Notes: generated from the sequence alone by a model not told the origin. Shown: positions 38,866-50,069, counted from the first letter of the stretch. The stretch: 64,000 nucleotides of DNA from Lichtheimia corymbifera B2541 (GCA_000697475.1 JNEU01001134.1:1-64000); one strand, 5' to 3'. Numbers and translations are program-made.

Positions 38866-40581
38866 CTATAGAGAAGTGGTATCATCCTGTGGCTGTTGTG
38901 GTTGTTGCACATTCTCAACATTGGGTTGCTCGGCAGCAGGAGGAGTAGTAGTTGATTGGGGATCAGTGTTGATATCACCACTGGCACCAGTAGCATTAGT
39001 AGAGCCATCATCAACAGGAGCACCATTCGAGTCACCAGTAGTATTGGCATTATCACCGAGGCCGTTGCTGGCACCAGGAGCGTTGCCAAAACCAAGGGTG
39101 CCTTCAGTACCAACGCTGCTTCCATTATCAGATTCACTTGCAGTATCGTCCTCGGTTCTGTTGATCGTGTCAATGTCAGAGGTGACATCGTCGTCGTCGC
39201 CATCGTCGCCCTCATTAGGTTGGTCTTCTTGTTGGTCGGATTTTTCCTCTGATATGGCGGGTGCAAAACCAATACGATGCTGACCAAAGTCGTAGACGGT
39301 GACAAAGTTGCGAAGGAGCATGTTACCAAGGATGTAATGTTCCGATGGGACAAAGAAAAGGATACAGACACCATCCTCAACACGGCGTGCAACGAGATTC
39401 TTGACAGGAGTGCTGATAAACACAGATTGGGCAGCGTTGCCTTGGAGAGGGAAGATAATCTTCAAATCGGTTTCATCCTCCAGGACAGCACAATCAACAA
39501 CGTATTGGTTATCGACAACTTGAACATCATCACGGATAGCCTTTGCGAGGTTGTTGGCAAGGTCAAGAGGCAAGTACATGAAATTGGAACCGGTATCAAT
39601 GGTGAAAGGTGTGTTGGGTGGCAACCTAAAATCGGCAGTGCCTAATTGGAAACCCTGCACAATAGCATTCCATCTCGTGTGCACCTTGAGACCTGTGCTT
39701 CTTTGAACATAAGTAACAACATCGGTATACACCATGTCACCAGCTGTCTTTTCTTGATTAACGCCTCCAAAGACGACTTCACCACACCACTCGGCTTCTT
39801 CCGATTCACCAATGTAAACCGAAAAGATGGGCTCAGGGATCTTGTGTGCTTGCCAAAGCGCTTGTGGGAAAGGATAATACGATTGATTGAATCGCTGGAA
39901 CATGATGGTGCCTGCAGGATAACCAGCACCAAGAATGCCATCGAGTACATATTCATCACCACCTTCCTCAGTCGTATTTTGATGTGCAATAGGGCCCTCA
40001 TTGGTATCCACCACAGCAAGTACTTGCTTATCAAGGGTCAGGTTACCAACGCTAATGGTGTCAACAAAGTAATCGCCGAGTGCGTTGCCTGTGCCGTAAG
40101 TGATATTCAGGGGATAGTTGGTGGAGTGATAAGTGGATGACTGATCGGGGTTGAATTGGTTGCCTGAAACACATCCTTCTTCTTGAGTACACGCTTGAGA
40201 AGGAATCCATGTATCCGAACTTCCAGTGTCGAATAATAAAAGGAAGGTTTGATTGGGTGTACCAATAGATACATTGATTGCAAGTTCATACAACTCGAGA
40301 TCATTCAATAAAGGTGCCGTTCCACTGGCTGGTTGTTGTTGTTGTTGTTGAGCCTGGTCGTTGTTATTGCTGCCATCATCGTTGCCAGACATCAAATCTT
40401 CAAGATCATCCATGATGGAATCGTAATGAATAGGGTTGAAACGATTGCGGTAATAACGAGGATCATCGTGTGGGACACTGCGTCGGGTCACTCGAGTGAT
40501 AGGGTATCGCACAGGCTGTGTATCAATAGCAGCGAGCACCACAGAGGCAAGCGCAGCTAATCCAAATGCAACAGAACGCAT
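38866..40581 (-). CDS. Secreted pepsin-like aspartic protease with a long acidic C-terminal tail
   Basis: Single exon, 571 aa. A signal peptide (MRSVAFGLAALASVVLAAID) and a propeptide with basic sites (TRVTRRSVPHD) precede the A1 protease domain. Both active-site motifs are intact: FLLLFDTGSSDTWIPS (Asp about 119) and FTIDTGSNFMY (Asp about 329). The flap tyrosine is in LNITYGTGNA, and the C-terminal core ends with EHYILGNMLLRNFVTVYDF. From about residue 447 the protein continues for 125 residues as a Gly/Asp/Asn/Ser/Thr tail (DDGDDDDVTSDIDT, GSSVGTEGTLGFGNAPGAS) and ends DDTTSL. There is no terminal hydrophobic segment, so it is not a GPI-anchored yapsin. Several N-glycosylation sites are present (NVS, NQS, NTT). 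Confidence 0.93.
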   Translation of the reverse strand: MRSVAFGLAALASVVLAAIDTQPVRYPITRVTRRSVPHDDPRYYRNRFNPIHYDSIMDDLEDLMSGNDDGSNNNDQAQQQQQQPASGTAPLLNDLELYELAINVSIGTPNQTFLLLFDTGSSDTWIPSQACTQEEGCVSGNQFNPDQSSTYHSTNYPLNITYGTGNALGDYFVDTISVGNLTLDKQVLAVVDTNEGPIAHQNTTEEGGDEYVLDGILGAGYPAGTIMFQRFNQSYYPFPQALWQAHKIPEPIFSVYIGESEEAEWCGEVVFGGVNQEKTAGDMVYTDVVTYVQRSTGLKVHTRWNAIVQGFQLGTADFRLPPNTPFTIDTGSNFMYLPLDLANNLAKAIRDDVQVVDNQYVVDCAVLEDETDLKIIFPLQGNAAQSVFISTPVKNLVARRVEDGVCILFFVPSEHYILGNMLLRNFVTVYDFGQHRIGFAPAISEEKSDQQEDQPNEGDDGDDDDVTSDIDTINRTEDDTASESDNGSSVGTEGTLGFGNAPGASNGLGDNANTTGDSNGAPVDDGSTNATGASGDINTDPQSTTTPPAAEQPNVENVQQPQQPQDDTTSL

Positions 40582-40828
40582 ATTGATGTCAAGGTGTGTG
40601 TGTGTGTGGTGTATTATATTATGGATGCGTGCTGTGAAGAGGATTGATGGGACAAGCGTGTACTAAAATGAGAAGCTGCGAAAGGAAAGGAAGGGGTGAA
40701 AGAAATGAAATGAATGCTGCATCCCCCGCTTTGATATTTTTTATTCTTTTGTCGCTTGTCTAACAGTCGTAACCATATTGATGCATTTGGCACGAAGGGT
40801 AATGTTACACGAGTCACTTTTTTTTAGC

Positions 40829-42327
40829 TCATTGGCCCTCGATTGCTGCCTTGTACGTCGTATAGCAACTGAGTCCAGGATCATAGTCTAAACAGCAAAT
40901 CAACCCGTCAGCTTACTGGCTTGGCTTAATATAAAAAAATGACACCATGATCACTTACCAAAATTACTTGCAGGATCGCATGAGCACTTGTTGCGATATT
41001 CAGGCTCCACTGGACAATGTGTGTATGCCCTATATATAAAAAGCGGAGACGTTAAATAAACTACTACTGCCATACCACGCTTATTTCTCAAAGACCGCTC
41101 CTCCTCATCCAGAAAACTCACGTATGCCGATAACCGATATCATTGAAAAAGTGGAATTCATCTTTGCGCAAGAGCATAGCAGCAGCAATAGAGTGAACCG
41201 GAGCATCTCCCCATCTAATCATTTTCATTCAGTATCCAACCTCCTTTTTTTTACCTCATTTCCATCCCTTACCGTTCATAAAAGAACCCTCCTGATCTGT
41301 CCAAGTAGTGAAAGAACTTTAGATAGTCGTTGCTCCGCCAGAGATCAAGCGAGGCGATTTCAAAGTTGGTCCAAAAATGGCACAGGTTGTAGGATTGGCC
41401 ATTATCATCGGTCACAAATCGCCAAAGAGAATCTTCCTTGGCTGGTGAATGTTCAACGACCTCAGGATGCGCCTTTTCAAAATCCAACACTGTCTTCCAA
41501 AGACTTGATACAGTAGCTCCAAATTCTTTGAATGCAATGGTAAAGCCTAACAACAGCACGTGGGTAATAAGTACCTTGATCCGATCACTCATCTCCTCTA
41601 TCATCACTTACCATATTTCTTGCCATTATCACGCATATACTTGAATACATCATAATCCAAATCACAATGATAATCCACATCAGGTTCAAGACGCCAATAC
41701 CAATCGAAATCGTCGAGGAAAGGATGACGGAAAAAGAAACCGCTTTGGAATCTATGATTTGACCTCGTCAGGTACTGCTTATATATACGTAATCTGTATC
41801 CTTGTATCCTACCTGCACATATGGCGATAACTCTCACTTTCAGCATACGGGATACCCAATCGAGCCATCTCTTCACGGTTCTCAGCTGCCAAAGTTTGGT
41901 TGATGTAGCTTGGATATCCCCACATTTGTTCATCCACTTTGCCATAGCGTGTTTCTGCTTGGGTCAATTCTGATGTCCTTTGCTTGAACTCTTCGGTAAA
42001 GTCATCGTCGTTCAAAAAGACGTAAGGATAATTGAACTTTTTGTTGAAACGGTCCTCGACTTGTCGAATAGTGGAAACTATGCCGTCCAACTCACGATTA
42101 CGAACAAGAATGACAAAGCAAGCACGGATCGGTTCGTCAGAGTGGGTTGTTGTTGTTTGTGGAGTGGTGTGAACTGAAGTCTTGGCACCTTGTTGCGTGT
42201 TTTTGGTACTTTGTACTTGAGTTGTCGTGGTTGTGAGGGAGGCTGCAGGGAAGAACAAGTAAAGCGAGATAAGCAATACGCAGCTGGCGGCAATGAAGAG
42301 GATCCTCGGGACAATGCCTCGCCACAT
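40829..42327 (-). CDS. Alpha-1,2-mannosyltransferase, KRE2/MNT1 family (GT15)
   Basis: Type II Golgi membrane enzyme that adds mannose to O- and N-linked glycans of wall proteins. Six exons on the minus strand: 42327-41813, 41751-41612, 41546-41273, 41214-41122, 41029-40959, 40887-40829; 383 aa. A short cytosolic head (MWRGIVPR) and a TM anchor ([20 protein letters not shown]) are followed by a Thr-rich stem. The catalytic domain starts at [15 protein letters not shown]. Family motifs: [31 protein letters not shown] (metal-binding region), [20 protein letters not shown] (catalytic Glu in NFE), then [16 protein letters not shown] and [19 protein letters not shown]. The C-terminus reads [20 protein letters not shown]. 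All key residues are present. Confidence 0.95.
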
Positions 42328-43000
42328 GTTGGAATTGGAGGAGTGGGAGTGATAAGGAAAAGGAGGGAGAGTTTAACAAATGAAAGAAATGTAATTGATG
42401 CTGCACCTCATCTCCTCCCCCCGACTTGGACTAGCACAGTTGTTGCTTGCATGTGGATATCCCCATTTCAGAACATTCGTGATTCTTTAGTTCCAAACTA
42501 CTACTATAGCCCTTTTCCAATCATGCTACATGCTCTCTTTATCCTTTTACTGCTCTGGAATGATACCGAGTTGGCAGTAGCTAGATGATCGACAATGTAC
42601 TCTTTTCATAGTGACACAATATCAGGCAGCAGGCTCAGCTTATTCCTTTCCATCATCCTTTGTGCTCGTGTCACAGCAACATGATGTCTCGGCACGGGAC
42701 CAATAATCAAGTAACAAACAAAGGTGTTTCTCCTGACACGCTATGTTTGTATCCTTGATATGCCATCCTATCGCAGTAACACGATGATAAATTAAAGAAG
42801 CGGCATGAAATACCGCACCTCATGGCTTCTCAAGAACCTTTTTCTTCATCTCACCAAATATGGATGTCGTACCAATGTACAAATATGTCTTTTTTTACTG
42901 GATCCCGGTAATTGCAAAGATTGATGGATACAATATGGTTATCGAGGGGATATAACATTGGGGACGTGTATCTATATTATACTAGATCTTGAAAAGCATT
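42328..43000. other. Intergenic, promoter of the mannosyltransferase (-) and 3' flank of the PLC-like gene (-)
   Basis: 673 bases without a supported gene. Plus-strand ORF 42190-42588 mostly overlaps the mannosyltransferase in antisense and is rejected. Confidence 0.45.
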
Positions 43001-44564
43001 CTATAGTTCATCTTTTACACGTCGAAGAGTGACAAGCTTGGAGGGTGGCACAGTGTAATCGTTTCCTTTCCACTTTGCATAATTCATCGGAACCAGACGC
43101 TGCTGCAACTCAAGCAAGTAATCCATATGCTTCTCGTAAAAGTCGACTTGAATCAAGCTGAGACGGCTGTCGCGAGGTGTGCCATTGATGTTGCATGCAG
43201 CTGACGACATGATGATCTCCTCCCAAGTAACAGGATCAAAAGCCTATTGAACATAGTGTTAGTCAATGGTTACCATGGAGCGAAATAAACAAACAATTAC
43301 CTCGCCATCACTAGATAAAGAAAAAAATGCCATCAGTGAGACATTAACAATACCTCCTCCTCCCAAGATCGTATAAAGGATCATTCACTTACATGTCATC
43401 GCCTTGTTTATCAGCATAAGCTACGAATGATGGTGTGAGTAAGTATTGGATTATAAAGAGCACCTAGAATTGCCCTCTTTCTCACCTTCAAGACCTATTC
43501 CTCCTGAAGTTTTGCAAAGTTCATGCATATGCTCTTTAAGCCTTTCGGTGTCTTGTGTTGTTGATGAACGCCAGAATGGCTATATCCATAATATATATCA
43601 GCACATGCAACAAGATTTATCACAATGATGTCAAATTTACCTTTGAAAAGTAGGTTGTTCCCTTTGCCACAGAGGGTGCAGCTGTAAGGATGATTCTGGA
43701 ACGTACGCCAACCAATTCACCATCACCTTGCCATTGTGCCATTTCTGGATCATAATTCACCAATTCACCAATCGATGGCCATCGACCGCCTTTGTTGTGC
43801 GTGTAAATGAAAGGACACTAGATAAAAAAACAAATAAGGATTTCCTCTCTTTCAACTTTGATATCATTGGTTACCTCGCGTTTGACAAATTCATCGGTGC
43901 CTTCCGTACGTTCTGCATGGACCTTGCATACTTCATCCCAAGTATCCTCAAAAGCCTTGTCGATAGATGCATCCTCTGGCGTCGATACATGCACGATAAT
44001 AACTTGTTCTGGTTCGATACGGGCGAAATCAAGTATTTGATCGGCAAATTCGTGTAGTGTAACCGAGCCCGGACAGGTGGTAAGTTGCTGCCTGTCATGG
44101 TGGATATAAGTGATGCTGCCTATTATACTAATCCTGCGGGTACTACTTACATATCAGAGGAGTGACAAAGCTTGAGATCAATCCATCGAACCCCTATGAC
44201 CGTTTCTCACGTGTTAGTCTATCGACTCATTCTCGCGATCTTGACATGTCATCTGGTTTATGTTACAGACCATCATACAGCAAGTCAGTAATGTCACGGC
44301 CTTGACGTTTAGGATTGGTTGCATCGTGGGCGCCGAGGTAGAAGAACTGGTCGATAGGAAGCTGGTACTCATCAGCAAAGCCGTTGCAAGGAGAGGGGGG
44401 TGTCCTGACTGGGGCGCTTTGCATGCAGTGTTAGTTTATGCATATGCATCTTTCCATCGTATGCTTGGGGCTTACGTTTGTCTATCTGCAGAAACGCCAA
44501 TGTCATTTGTCCATCCCACTATGCAGCTTGTGAGTGCAATAGCAACAGTGATCCACCCCTTCAT
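43001..44564 (-). CDS. Secreted PLC-like phosphodiesterase (PI-PLC X-domain type)
   Basis: Nine exons on the minus strand: 44564-44476, 44416-44271, 44193-44151, 44091-43875, 43817-43641, 43579-43486, 43420-43393, 43310-43301, 43243-43001; 348 aa, all junctions in frame. Signal peptide MKGWITVAIALTSCIVGW. The TIM-barrel start is recognisable: IDQFFYLGAHDATNPKRQGR (catalytic His as in the PI-PLC HDS/HNS motif) and ITDLLYDGVRWIDLKLC, then VTLHEFADQILDFARIEPEQ and VIIVHVSTP. Later parts, HNKGGRWPSIGELV and LVGVRSRIILTAAPSVAKGT, fit the LGEVRGRIVLL type of this fold. Eighth exon is only 10 bases. Members act on phosphoinositides or GPI-like lipids outside the cell; activity here is inferred, since the second catalytic His is not certain. 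Confidence 0.85.
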
Positions 44565-45059
44565 GATGATGCAGGAAAAGAAAAGAGAAGCAGCAAGAAG
44601 TGCCTAAATTCATCCCCAGCTCCACTTTTTTAGTAGCAGCAGCAGTAGATTAGTTAGTTGTAGTATGTGTGTAGCAGTGTGTGACAATACCAATATACAA
44701 AAAACTTTACAATCGTATTGCGCATATTCCATAATCAGGCGACTTTGTTCTCATGCAAATGCACACGTGATGCTATGCAAATAGTGAAAAATAGCAGCGG
44801 TAGTTGTAGTAGTTGTAGTGGTGGTAGGTGCAAGGTGGTCCGTGAGCGGAGACATGATCATTAACATGCATTCGACCCTGCAGACGTTCGATAAAAATGG
44901 ATCATGAACAATGACTAAGGACAAGGAAATATTCGTGCATGTGTCTTGGCAACCATCATCATCATCGTCACCTTGGAAACCCGAGAAGCGGGGAAGACGG
45001 AGGACCACCACCACCTCTCTCTTTCTGTTAAACATCACCAAAAAGAGTTAACATCATTT
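44565..45059. promoter_or_regulatory. Divergent promoter between the PLC-like gene (-) and the MADS gene (+)
   Basis: 495 bases with short tandem patches (AGTAGCAGCAGCAGTAG at 44632; GTAGTTGTAGTAGTTGTAGTGG at 44800 region, and TCATCATCATCATCG at 44957). The MADS frame is open upstream to 44946 but has no ATG there. Confidence 0.45.
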
Positions 45060-45996
45060 ATGCAACGAAGGTTTGTTAAACAAGAATACCATAACAACCG
45101 CATACACAACGACACTTGGACTTATATTCCAGATGCCCTCCATTATAGTCAACAAAAGAACGATCCCCATTTCGACGACGATGTAGACCACGACATCCTA
45201 TCCCCTTCCGATCCATTGCCTGCCAAACGTGCTGGTCGAAAGAGAATCAAGATCGAGTACATAGAGGATAAGAACCGTCGACATATCACCTTCTCCAAGC
45301 GTAAAGCCGGCATCATGAAAAAGGTACTTTGGGTTGCTTTAGGTCGTTTGTAGTTTCTCACACGTTCTTTTTATTCTTCAGGCCTATGAACTTTCGACTT
45401 TGACAGGCACTCAAGTGTTGCTTTTGATTGTGTCAGAGACGGGCTTGGTGTATACATTCACAACTCCAAAGTTGCAGCCGATGGTGACCAAACCTGAAGG
45501 GAAGACCTTGATACAATCATGTTTGAATGCTCCAGATCCTGTAAGTAGTGATGATGATGGTTCCATCCGTATGCCACCGTGGTGAATAACATTATTTCGC
45601 AGGAGCCACAAGGGGATGATGGTTCTCCAAGGCCCACAAACACAAAGCAACCAACAATGAAAACGCAACCACCGGTAACAAAGAGCGTGAAAGGGATAAC
45701 AAAAAACTAGCTACTAAACATGGTAGTATTAGACACCATCTTCTTCTACGTCGAGCTATGATGCTGTCAAATCTGCTCCAAGTGACATGGCTCCTTATCT
45801 GGCATCACCATCGGGTATGATGGATAATAGCCGTTACAATCTTTATCTGCAACAACAACCAGCAAGCACTGTTTACAATCACCCAACTCCCTATGGAATC
45901 CAACAACAGCAAACACAAGCATACCCTCAGGTCCCTCCAGGCGTACTTGATAGTACCCCCACACCACCAGAAGGATATTGGCCACCATCCACTTGA
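45060..45996 (+). CDS. SRF-type MADS-box transcription factor
   Basis: Four exons: 45060-45323, 45382-45540, 45603-45674, 45733-45996; 252 aa. The ATG at 45060 is the first one in the open frame; an upstream exon cannot be excluded. The MADS domain runs from about residue 59: GRKRIKIEYIEDKNRRHITF, SKRKAGIMKKAYELSTLTGT and QVLLLIVSETGLVYTFTTPK, followed by the SAM-type extension LQPMVTKPEGKTLIQSCLNA that defines SRF/Mcm1 proteins. The rest is Gln/Pro-rich and ends TPTPPEGYWPPST. The intron before exon 4 has a good branch site (CTACTAAAC at 45709) and the first two in-phase acceptors would give a stop, so the third (ATTAG) is used. It shares a divergent promoter with the PLC-like gene. Mcm1/SRF proteins control cell-type and cell-cycle genes. 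Confidence 0.92.
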
Positions 45997-46305
45997 ATGG
46001 GATGCATGGGTGACAAAGCCACTTTTTGATCACATGGAACGCGACATCATTTTGGTAAAGAAGAGTCTTTTTGATGATGTAGTATATAGTTATCCAGCAC
46101 CAATCCCTCTTTTCAATTTATGACATATCTTTTGTATTATCGTTATACCTTACTATCAATGATTCCCAAATGAAATATTGTAGCCTTTACTATATACATA
46201 TTGTTTTAAAACCCCCTTCCATATCGGCATGGATTTGGCGGAGGAGGGGTGTGTGTGTGTGTGGCCTTTATTGCCTATTCCGGTTCTTTTTCTACATTCG
46301 CTACT
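45997..46305. other. Short intergenic region between the MADS and NRK genes
   Basis: 309 bases: 3' flank of the MADS gene and promoter of the kinase, with a GT run (GTGTGTGTGTGTGTGG) at 46249-46264. No gene. Confidence 0.4.
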
Positions 46306-47258
46306 ATGCCAAGCAAGGTATTTACAATAGGCATAAGGTAAGGTGACTTGGGATTCTGCTACAACCAAGGTTTGCCAATGGGCTCATGTGTTTGACATTG
46401 TATAGCGGTCCGTCATGCTCGGGGAAAACGGTACATTGAACGATTGAGGTGGTGATTGAGAAACTGACAAAGACGTTACTACTGTTAGACCCTTACGCGT
46501 ATATTACAAAAAGCATTGAAGCATACTGCTGTTATTTATCAAGATGATTTTTTCAAGGCAAGTACACGTTGAGATAATGGATGGGTTGGGAGAGTGGACT
46601 AAAAACGAGAAATCTTGTAGTCGGATAGTGATATCCCAATGGATCCAAAGACCAAGCTCCAGAACTGGGATTGTCCAAATGCACTCGATTTTGATAAATT
46701 GAATGAATGTGTGCACTATGCTATCGAACATTGCAAGTTACCTGAAGGATTTGTTTCCAAGGAAGAAGAGAACAAGCATGACGGGTCAACTCAAGTGTCA
46801 AAGCATGTATTGGAGGGTCTTTCCAAATTGGCAACAGCGCTTGAAGATACTTTATTCTTGATTGTGGATGGGTTCATGCTTTACTGGGATCAGGAATTAT
46901 ATCAACAATTTGACTGCAAGATATTCATCACAGCATCTTATACCACGCTTAAAACACGGCGAGAGAGTCGACAAGGCTATGTCACAACAGAAGGTAATAC
47001 CAACGAACTTGTCAAAAGTACCTTTTGTATGTTTAATAACCTATCATCAATATAGGCTATTGGGCAGATCCTCCTGGTTATTTTGATGCTATTGTATGGC
47101 CTGAATATGTGAGATGGAATCAACACTTGTTTCAAGGCACCAATCATTCCGAAATTGAACACGAAGCCGTGGAAGATGTCCTTGTCCTCAACACCGACGA
47201 CCTTTCTATAGACCAAGTAGCTGATGCTGCAGTGCAACGATTGTTGGATAAAGTTTAG
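46306..47258 (+). CDS. NRK1: Nicotinamide riboside kinase
   Basis: Phosphorylates nicotinamide riboside (and nicotinic acid riboside) in NAD salvage; cytosolic. Five exons: 46306-46337, 46406-46430, 46489-46557, 46621-46993, 47056-47258; 233 aa. Read through, the N-terminus is MPSKVFTIGISGPSCSGKTT (P-loop at residues 12-19), then LTRILQKALKHTAVIYQDDF with the catalytic-base region QDDFFKSDSDIPMD, and LQNWDCPNALDFDKL, both typical of NRK. LFLIVDGFMLYWD, FITASYTTLKTRRESRQGY (lid arginines) and YWADPPGYFDAIVWPEYVRW complete the fold. Exon 1-2 junctions rebuild the P-loop exactly, which supports the start. The third intron begins with GCAAGT, a GC-AG intron. The gene ends 90 bases before the convergent coiled-coil gene. 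Confidence 0.94.
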
Positions 47259-47347
47259 AGAGTCATAGAAGCACAATCTGATGATCATGTACAATTTTGT
47301 ATGTATATTGACAATGTATTTACACTGCTTAAAAGCTACTACTACTA

Positions 47348-48877
47348 CTATGCTACTGCCATGGCACGTTTTGCTAGCATACTTCGAAGACGTAATGTGG
47401 ATCCCGGTCCGCGCTGGATCAGGGATTTTGATGTTGTTTTGGTGGGTGGTGGTGGTGATTCTAGGATAGTGGATGATGGTGGTGGTGATGATACAGGTAA
47501 GGGTGATGGGTTTGGACACGTGATGATGAGTTTTTTGTTGTTTGCTGTTGTTGATTTCATGCGTGTGATGGTGGTGTTTACTTTGGATGTCTTTACAGGA
47601 TGGCGATGTATTTTTTTGGAGGGTGGTGGAATGGTTGGTTTGTCCGTTTTAATTATTGCTGTTTTTGTCGTTGGTATACCGGCATGAAGGGAAGCTGTCC
47701 TTGTGTGTTTCAAAGGATCTCGACAACTGCTGCGTGGTGATGAAAGGGGTCCACCGCTATCCACAGACATCCGGTGACGTCCAGGACCCTAATTATTCCT
47801 CTAATCAGTACATATTATATATTCACATGTCATCCCTACTTACATCCTTTGCCAAAATATCATCTTGACTTGCAAGAATATCCAAGATATCCTTTCCATC
47901 CAACCGCATAGGGGCGTCACGAGCATATGTTTTCCACATTGCCACGCTCTTTCTGATCTTTTCTCCCAACTATGATATAAAGAGCAAAGTGAGCATGCAT
48001 ATACAAAGTGAATGTCCATAGGGTTAAATTGTATTACCATGGTTATTTCCGCATGATTCGAATGGCGAGTGGCACTTTTCAAAAGGATCATCCTTCGTTT
48101 GAGATTGCTTTTAGCAGCAAGAGCGATTGTTTTTGCAATGTCAAGATCCACTTTGGTTGTCTTTAATGCCTGAATGTCATCTATTGATACCTGTGTCAGA
48201 TGCATTGATGTTTGTTTACATATTCACGTGTATGCATCTTACCCAAACGTTCCATAAACTGGTTAGGATCCAGCTCCAGTTCCCGCAGCAAGCTATTGAG
48301 TTGTCGTAATAATGGTTTTGGATTCGTCTTGTATCGTACTTTTGTTGTCATGCGTTGTCGCTAGATATATCCCATATGAGTAGGTGTATATATATATAAG
48401 AAGTCAATGAGTATTTACCGCATCTTGATGTTCCTGTGGTTTATAAAGGCTGCTGGCAGATTTGATTGCTCTGTCAAGACTAGCGTGTGCTTCCATCAAA
48501 AGACGATCATCAGCAACGATCCCCATATCCTTAAGGATGGCTTCGGTTTGTGTTGTGGTTTGCTCGACATTGATGATAGCTTGGTTGGTGAGTTCAAGTT
48601 GAGCAACGAGTTCATTCAACTCTGCAGTCTTTAGCGTCAAGATGGAGCGTAAGTTGGATAATGTTTCCAATCCCTGATATTAGAAAAAAGAGTGAGAAAC
48701 GCGTGTATCCAAAGGAAGGGGTTGTGTTGTTGGTAGAAGAGCTACCTCGTCCAGCTTGGTCAATAGTTGGATAGCGGTCTTGTCGTTGATGGTGGAAGAA
48801 GAGCTTTTAGAGGCGACCAGGGTACCTTCTGGAGAAGTACATGGCGATGCATACAAGTCTTGAATGGAGGCCGACAT
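47348..48877 (-). CDS. Coiled-coil protein of unknown function
   Basis: Not recognised. Six exons on the minus strand join in frame: 48877-48746, 48673-48419, 48360-48243, 48180-48038, 47969-47844, 47788-47348; 404 aa. Residues 1-44 are Ser/Thr-rich (MSASIQDLYASPCTSPEGT). From 45 to about 250 the protein is mostly helical with heptad spacing (GLETLSNLRSILTLKTAELN, ELVAQLELTNQAIINVEQTT, RQLNSLLRELELDPNQFMER), then a conserved-looking helical segment LGEKIRKSVAMWKTYARDAP and MRLDGKDILDILASQ. The C-terminal 150 residues are basic, Pro/Thr/Lys-rich and low-complexity. That last exon is the least certain part, though its phase fits exactly and it has no stop. A cytoskeletal or scaffold role is possible, but nothing specific can be claimed. 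Confidence 0.7.
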
Positions 48878-49194
48878 GGTGGTAAGGGAGCAATGTTGGA
48901 ACAAGATCTATCATTGCGGGTTGGGCGTTGACAGGAAAGTTTTGTGTCCAGGGAATGGCGGGGTACAACATGCAAACGGAGCATCGGAAAAGCAGCACAA
49001 AGGATATTTTGGGGGATGGTGGAGGATGATCATGCATGCATGCAACATGCTAGCAACAAGCAATTATTGTGTGTATCCTTCTCTCTCTACATGCAATCTG
49101 GAATCAACATAGCTGCGAATAATAAGGGCTATTGTCATTTAAACAAGTTATCCTGGTAGTGTCATTCAAGATGATTGAGAAAGAAAAATAAGGT
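48878..49194 (-). promoter_or_regulatory. Promoter of the coiled-coil gene and 3' flank of the cytochrome-b5-like gene
   Basis: 317 bases. Contains GCATGCATGCAACATGC (49034-49050), a short CATG-repeat palindromic patch. No gene seen. Confidence 0.4.
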
Positions 49195-50069
49195 TTATTG
49201 GCCCGATGATGGTTTTTGAGGCACACTCTTCTTGCAAGGTGGGGGTATTGGCGTATTGGGATCAATAGGGTCGTGTAATACGCGTCCAACCTTATAGTAC
49301 GTATGATGATTTGCATAAAACTTCTTCCAATGCTCGACACCCTAAGTTCCCAATTACCGTTAGTCTTGTCCTTCCCATACATTTACTTGTGCACGTATAA
49401 AATGCTGATCTTACCTTGATTTGTGCCTCGCTCAATCCACGCAAATCATGCGTCAAGTGATCTTTAAAGCATCCTGTCACATAGGCTCGTGCTGCATCGC
49501 GTCCGGCAAAGTGTCCATAACTGCCTCCCTAATATGATATATTCCCAATCAATCCCTTGGCTAATCCTACCTCATTTATCCATACAATGAACTTACATGT
49601 CCATACCATCCACGGCCTGCTGTCACATCGTAAACATCGCCACTATATATCATAGATACCAATCAGAATACACCACCCCCCATAACCAAGACTAGCATAT
49701 ACATACTCAATGGCAAGATAGATTGGGAGGTTCGGATTGCTTCCATCGTATTTCAGTAATTCTTGCTCGGTGAATACAAGTTGTTCTCTCTACCAGTCAA
49801 GCGTGAGTAAACAAGTCAATGGAGAAGGCAATCTTTCTTACAGGCCAATAGGTATGGATGTTGGTCCATTTGCCACGATATCCCCAGGTCCAAGATTCAG
49901 TAATGAGGTAGGAGGCACCAAAGAAGAGAACGATCGCCCAGAATACAGCTGCGAATAGACTGCTGATAACTGACTGCTGTGAGCTTTTAGGAGATGGCTT
50001 TGTGGGTTCTGCCGTGTTGGTTGGTTCGCTCTTGGTGTCTGTGGTGTTTCCTTTGCGTTTATGTATCAT
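49195..50069 (-). CDS. Membrane-anchored cytochrome b5-like heme/steroid-binding protein (MAPR/Dap1-like)
   Basis: Five exons on the minus strand: 50069-49842, 49789-49707, 49642-49597, 49528-49415, 49341-49195; 205 aa. A basic N-terminus (MIHKRKGNTTDTKSEPTNTA) leads into one TM helix (SLFAAVFWAIVLFFGASYLI). The cytochrome b5-like domain follows: FTEQELLKYDGSNPNLPIYL, AIDGDVYDVTAGRGWYGHGG, SYGHFAGRDAARAYVTGCF, and THDLRGLSEAQIKGVEHW. GDVYDVTAGR..YGPGG.Y..FAG.DA is the hallmark of MAPR proteins, in which heme is held by tyrosines rather than by the two histidines of true cytochrome b5. The C-terminus continues KKFYANHHTYYKVGRV and a Pro-rich end. MAPR proteins support sterol-synthesis P450s in the ER. 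Confidence 0.9.

Noticed and set aside
41124..41516. 130-aa plus-strand ORF
   Set aside because: Antisense to GT15 exons 3-4, whose catalytic motifs are unmistakable.
47301..47687. 128-aa plus-strand ORF after NRK1
   Set aside because: Starts with a TTG/GTG-type codon or in low-complexity GGTGGTGG sequence; the minus strand fits as the last exon of the coiled-coil gene.
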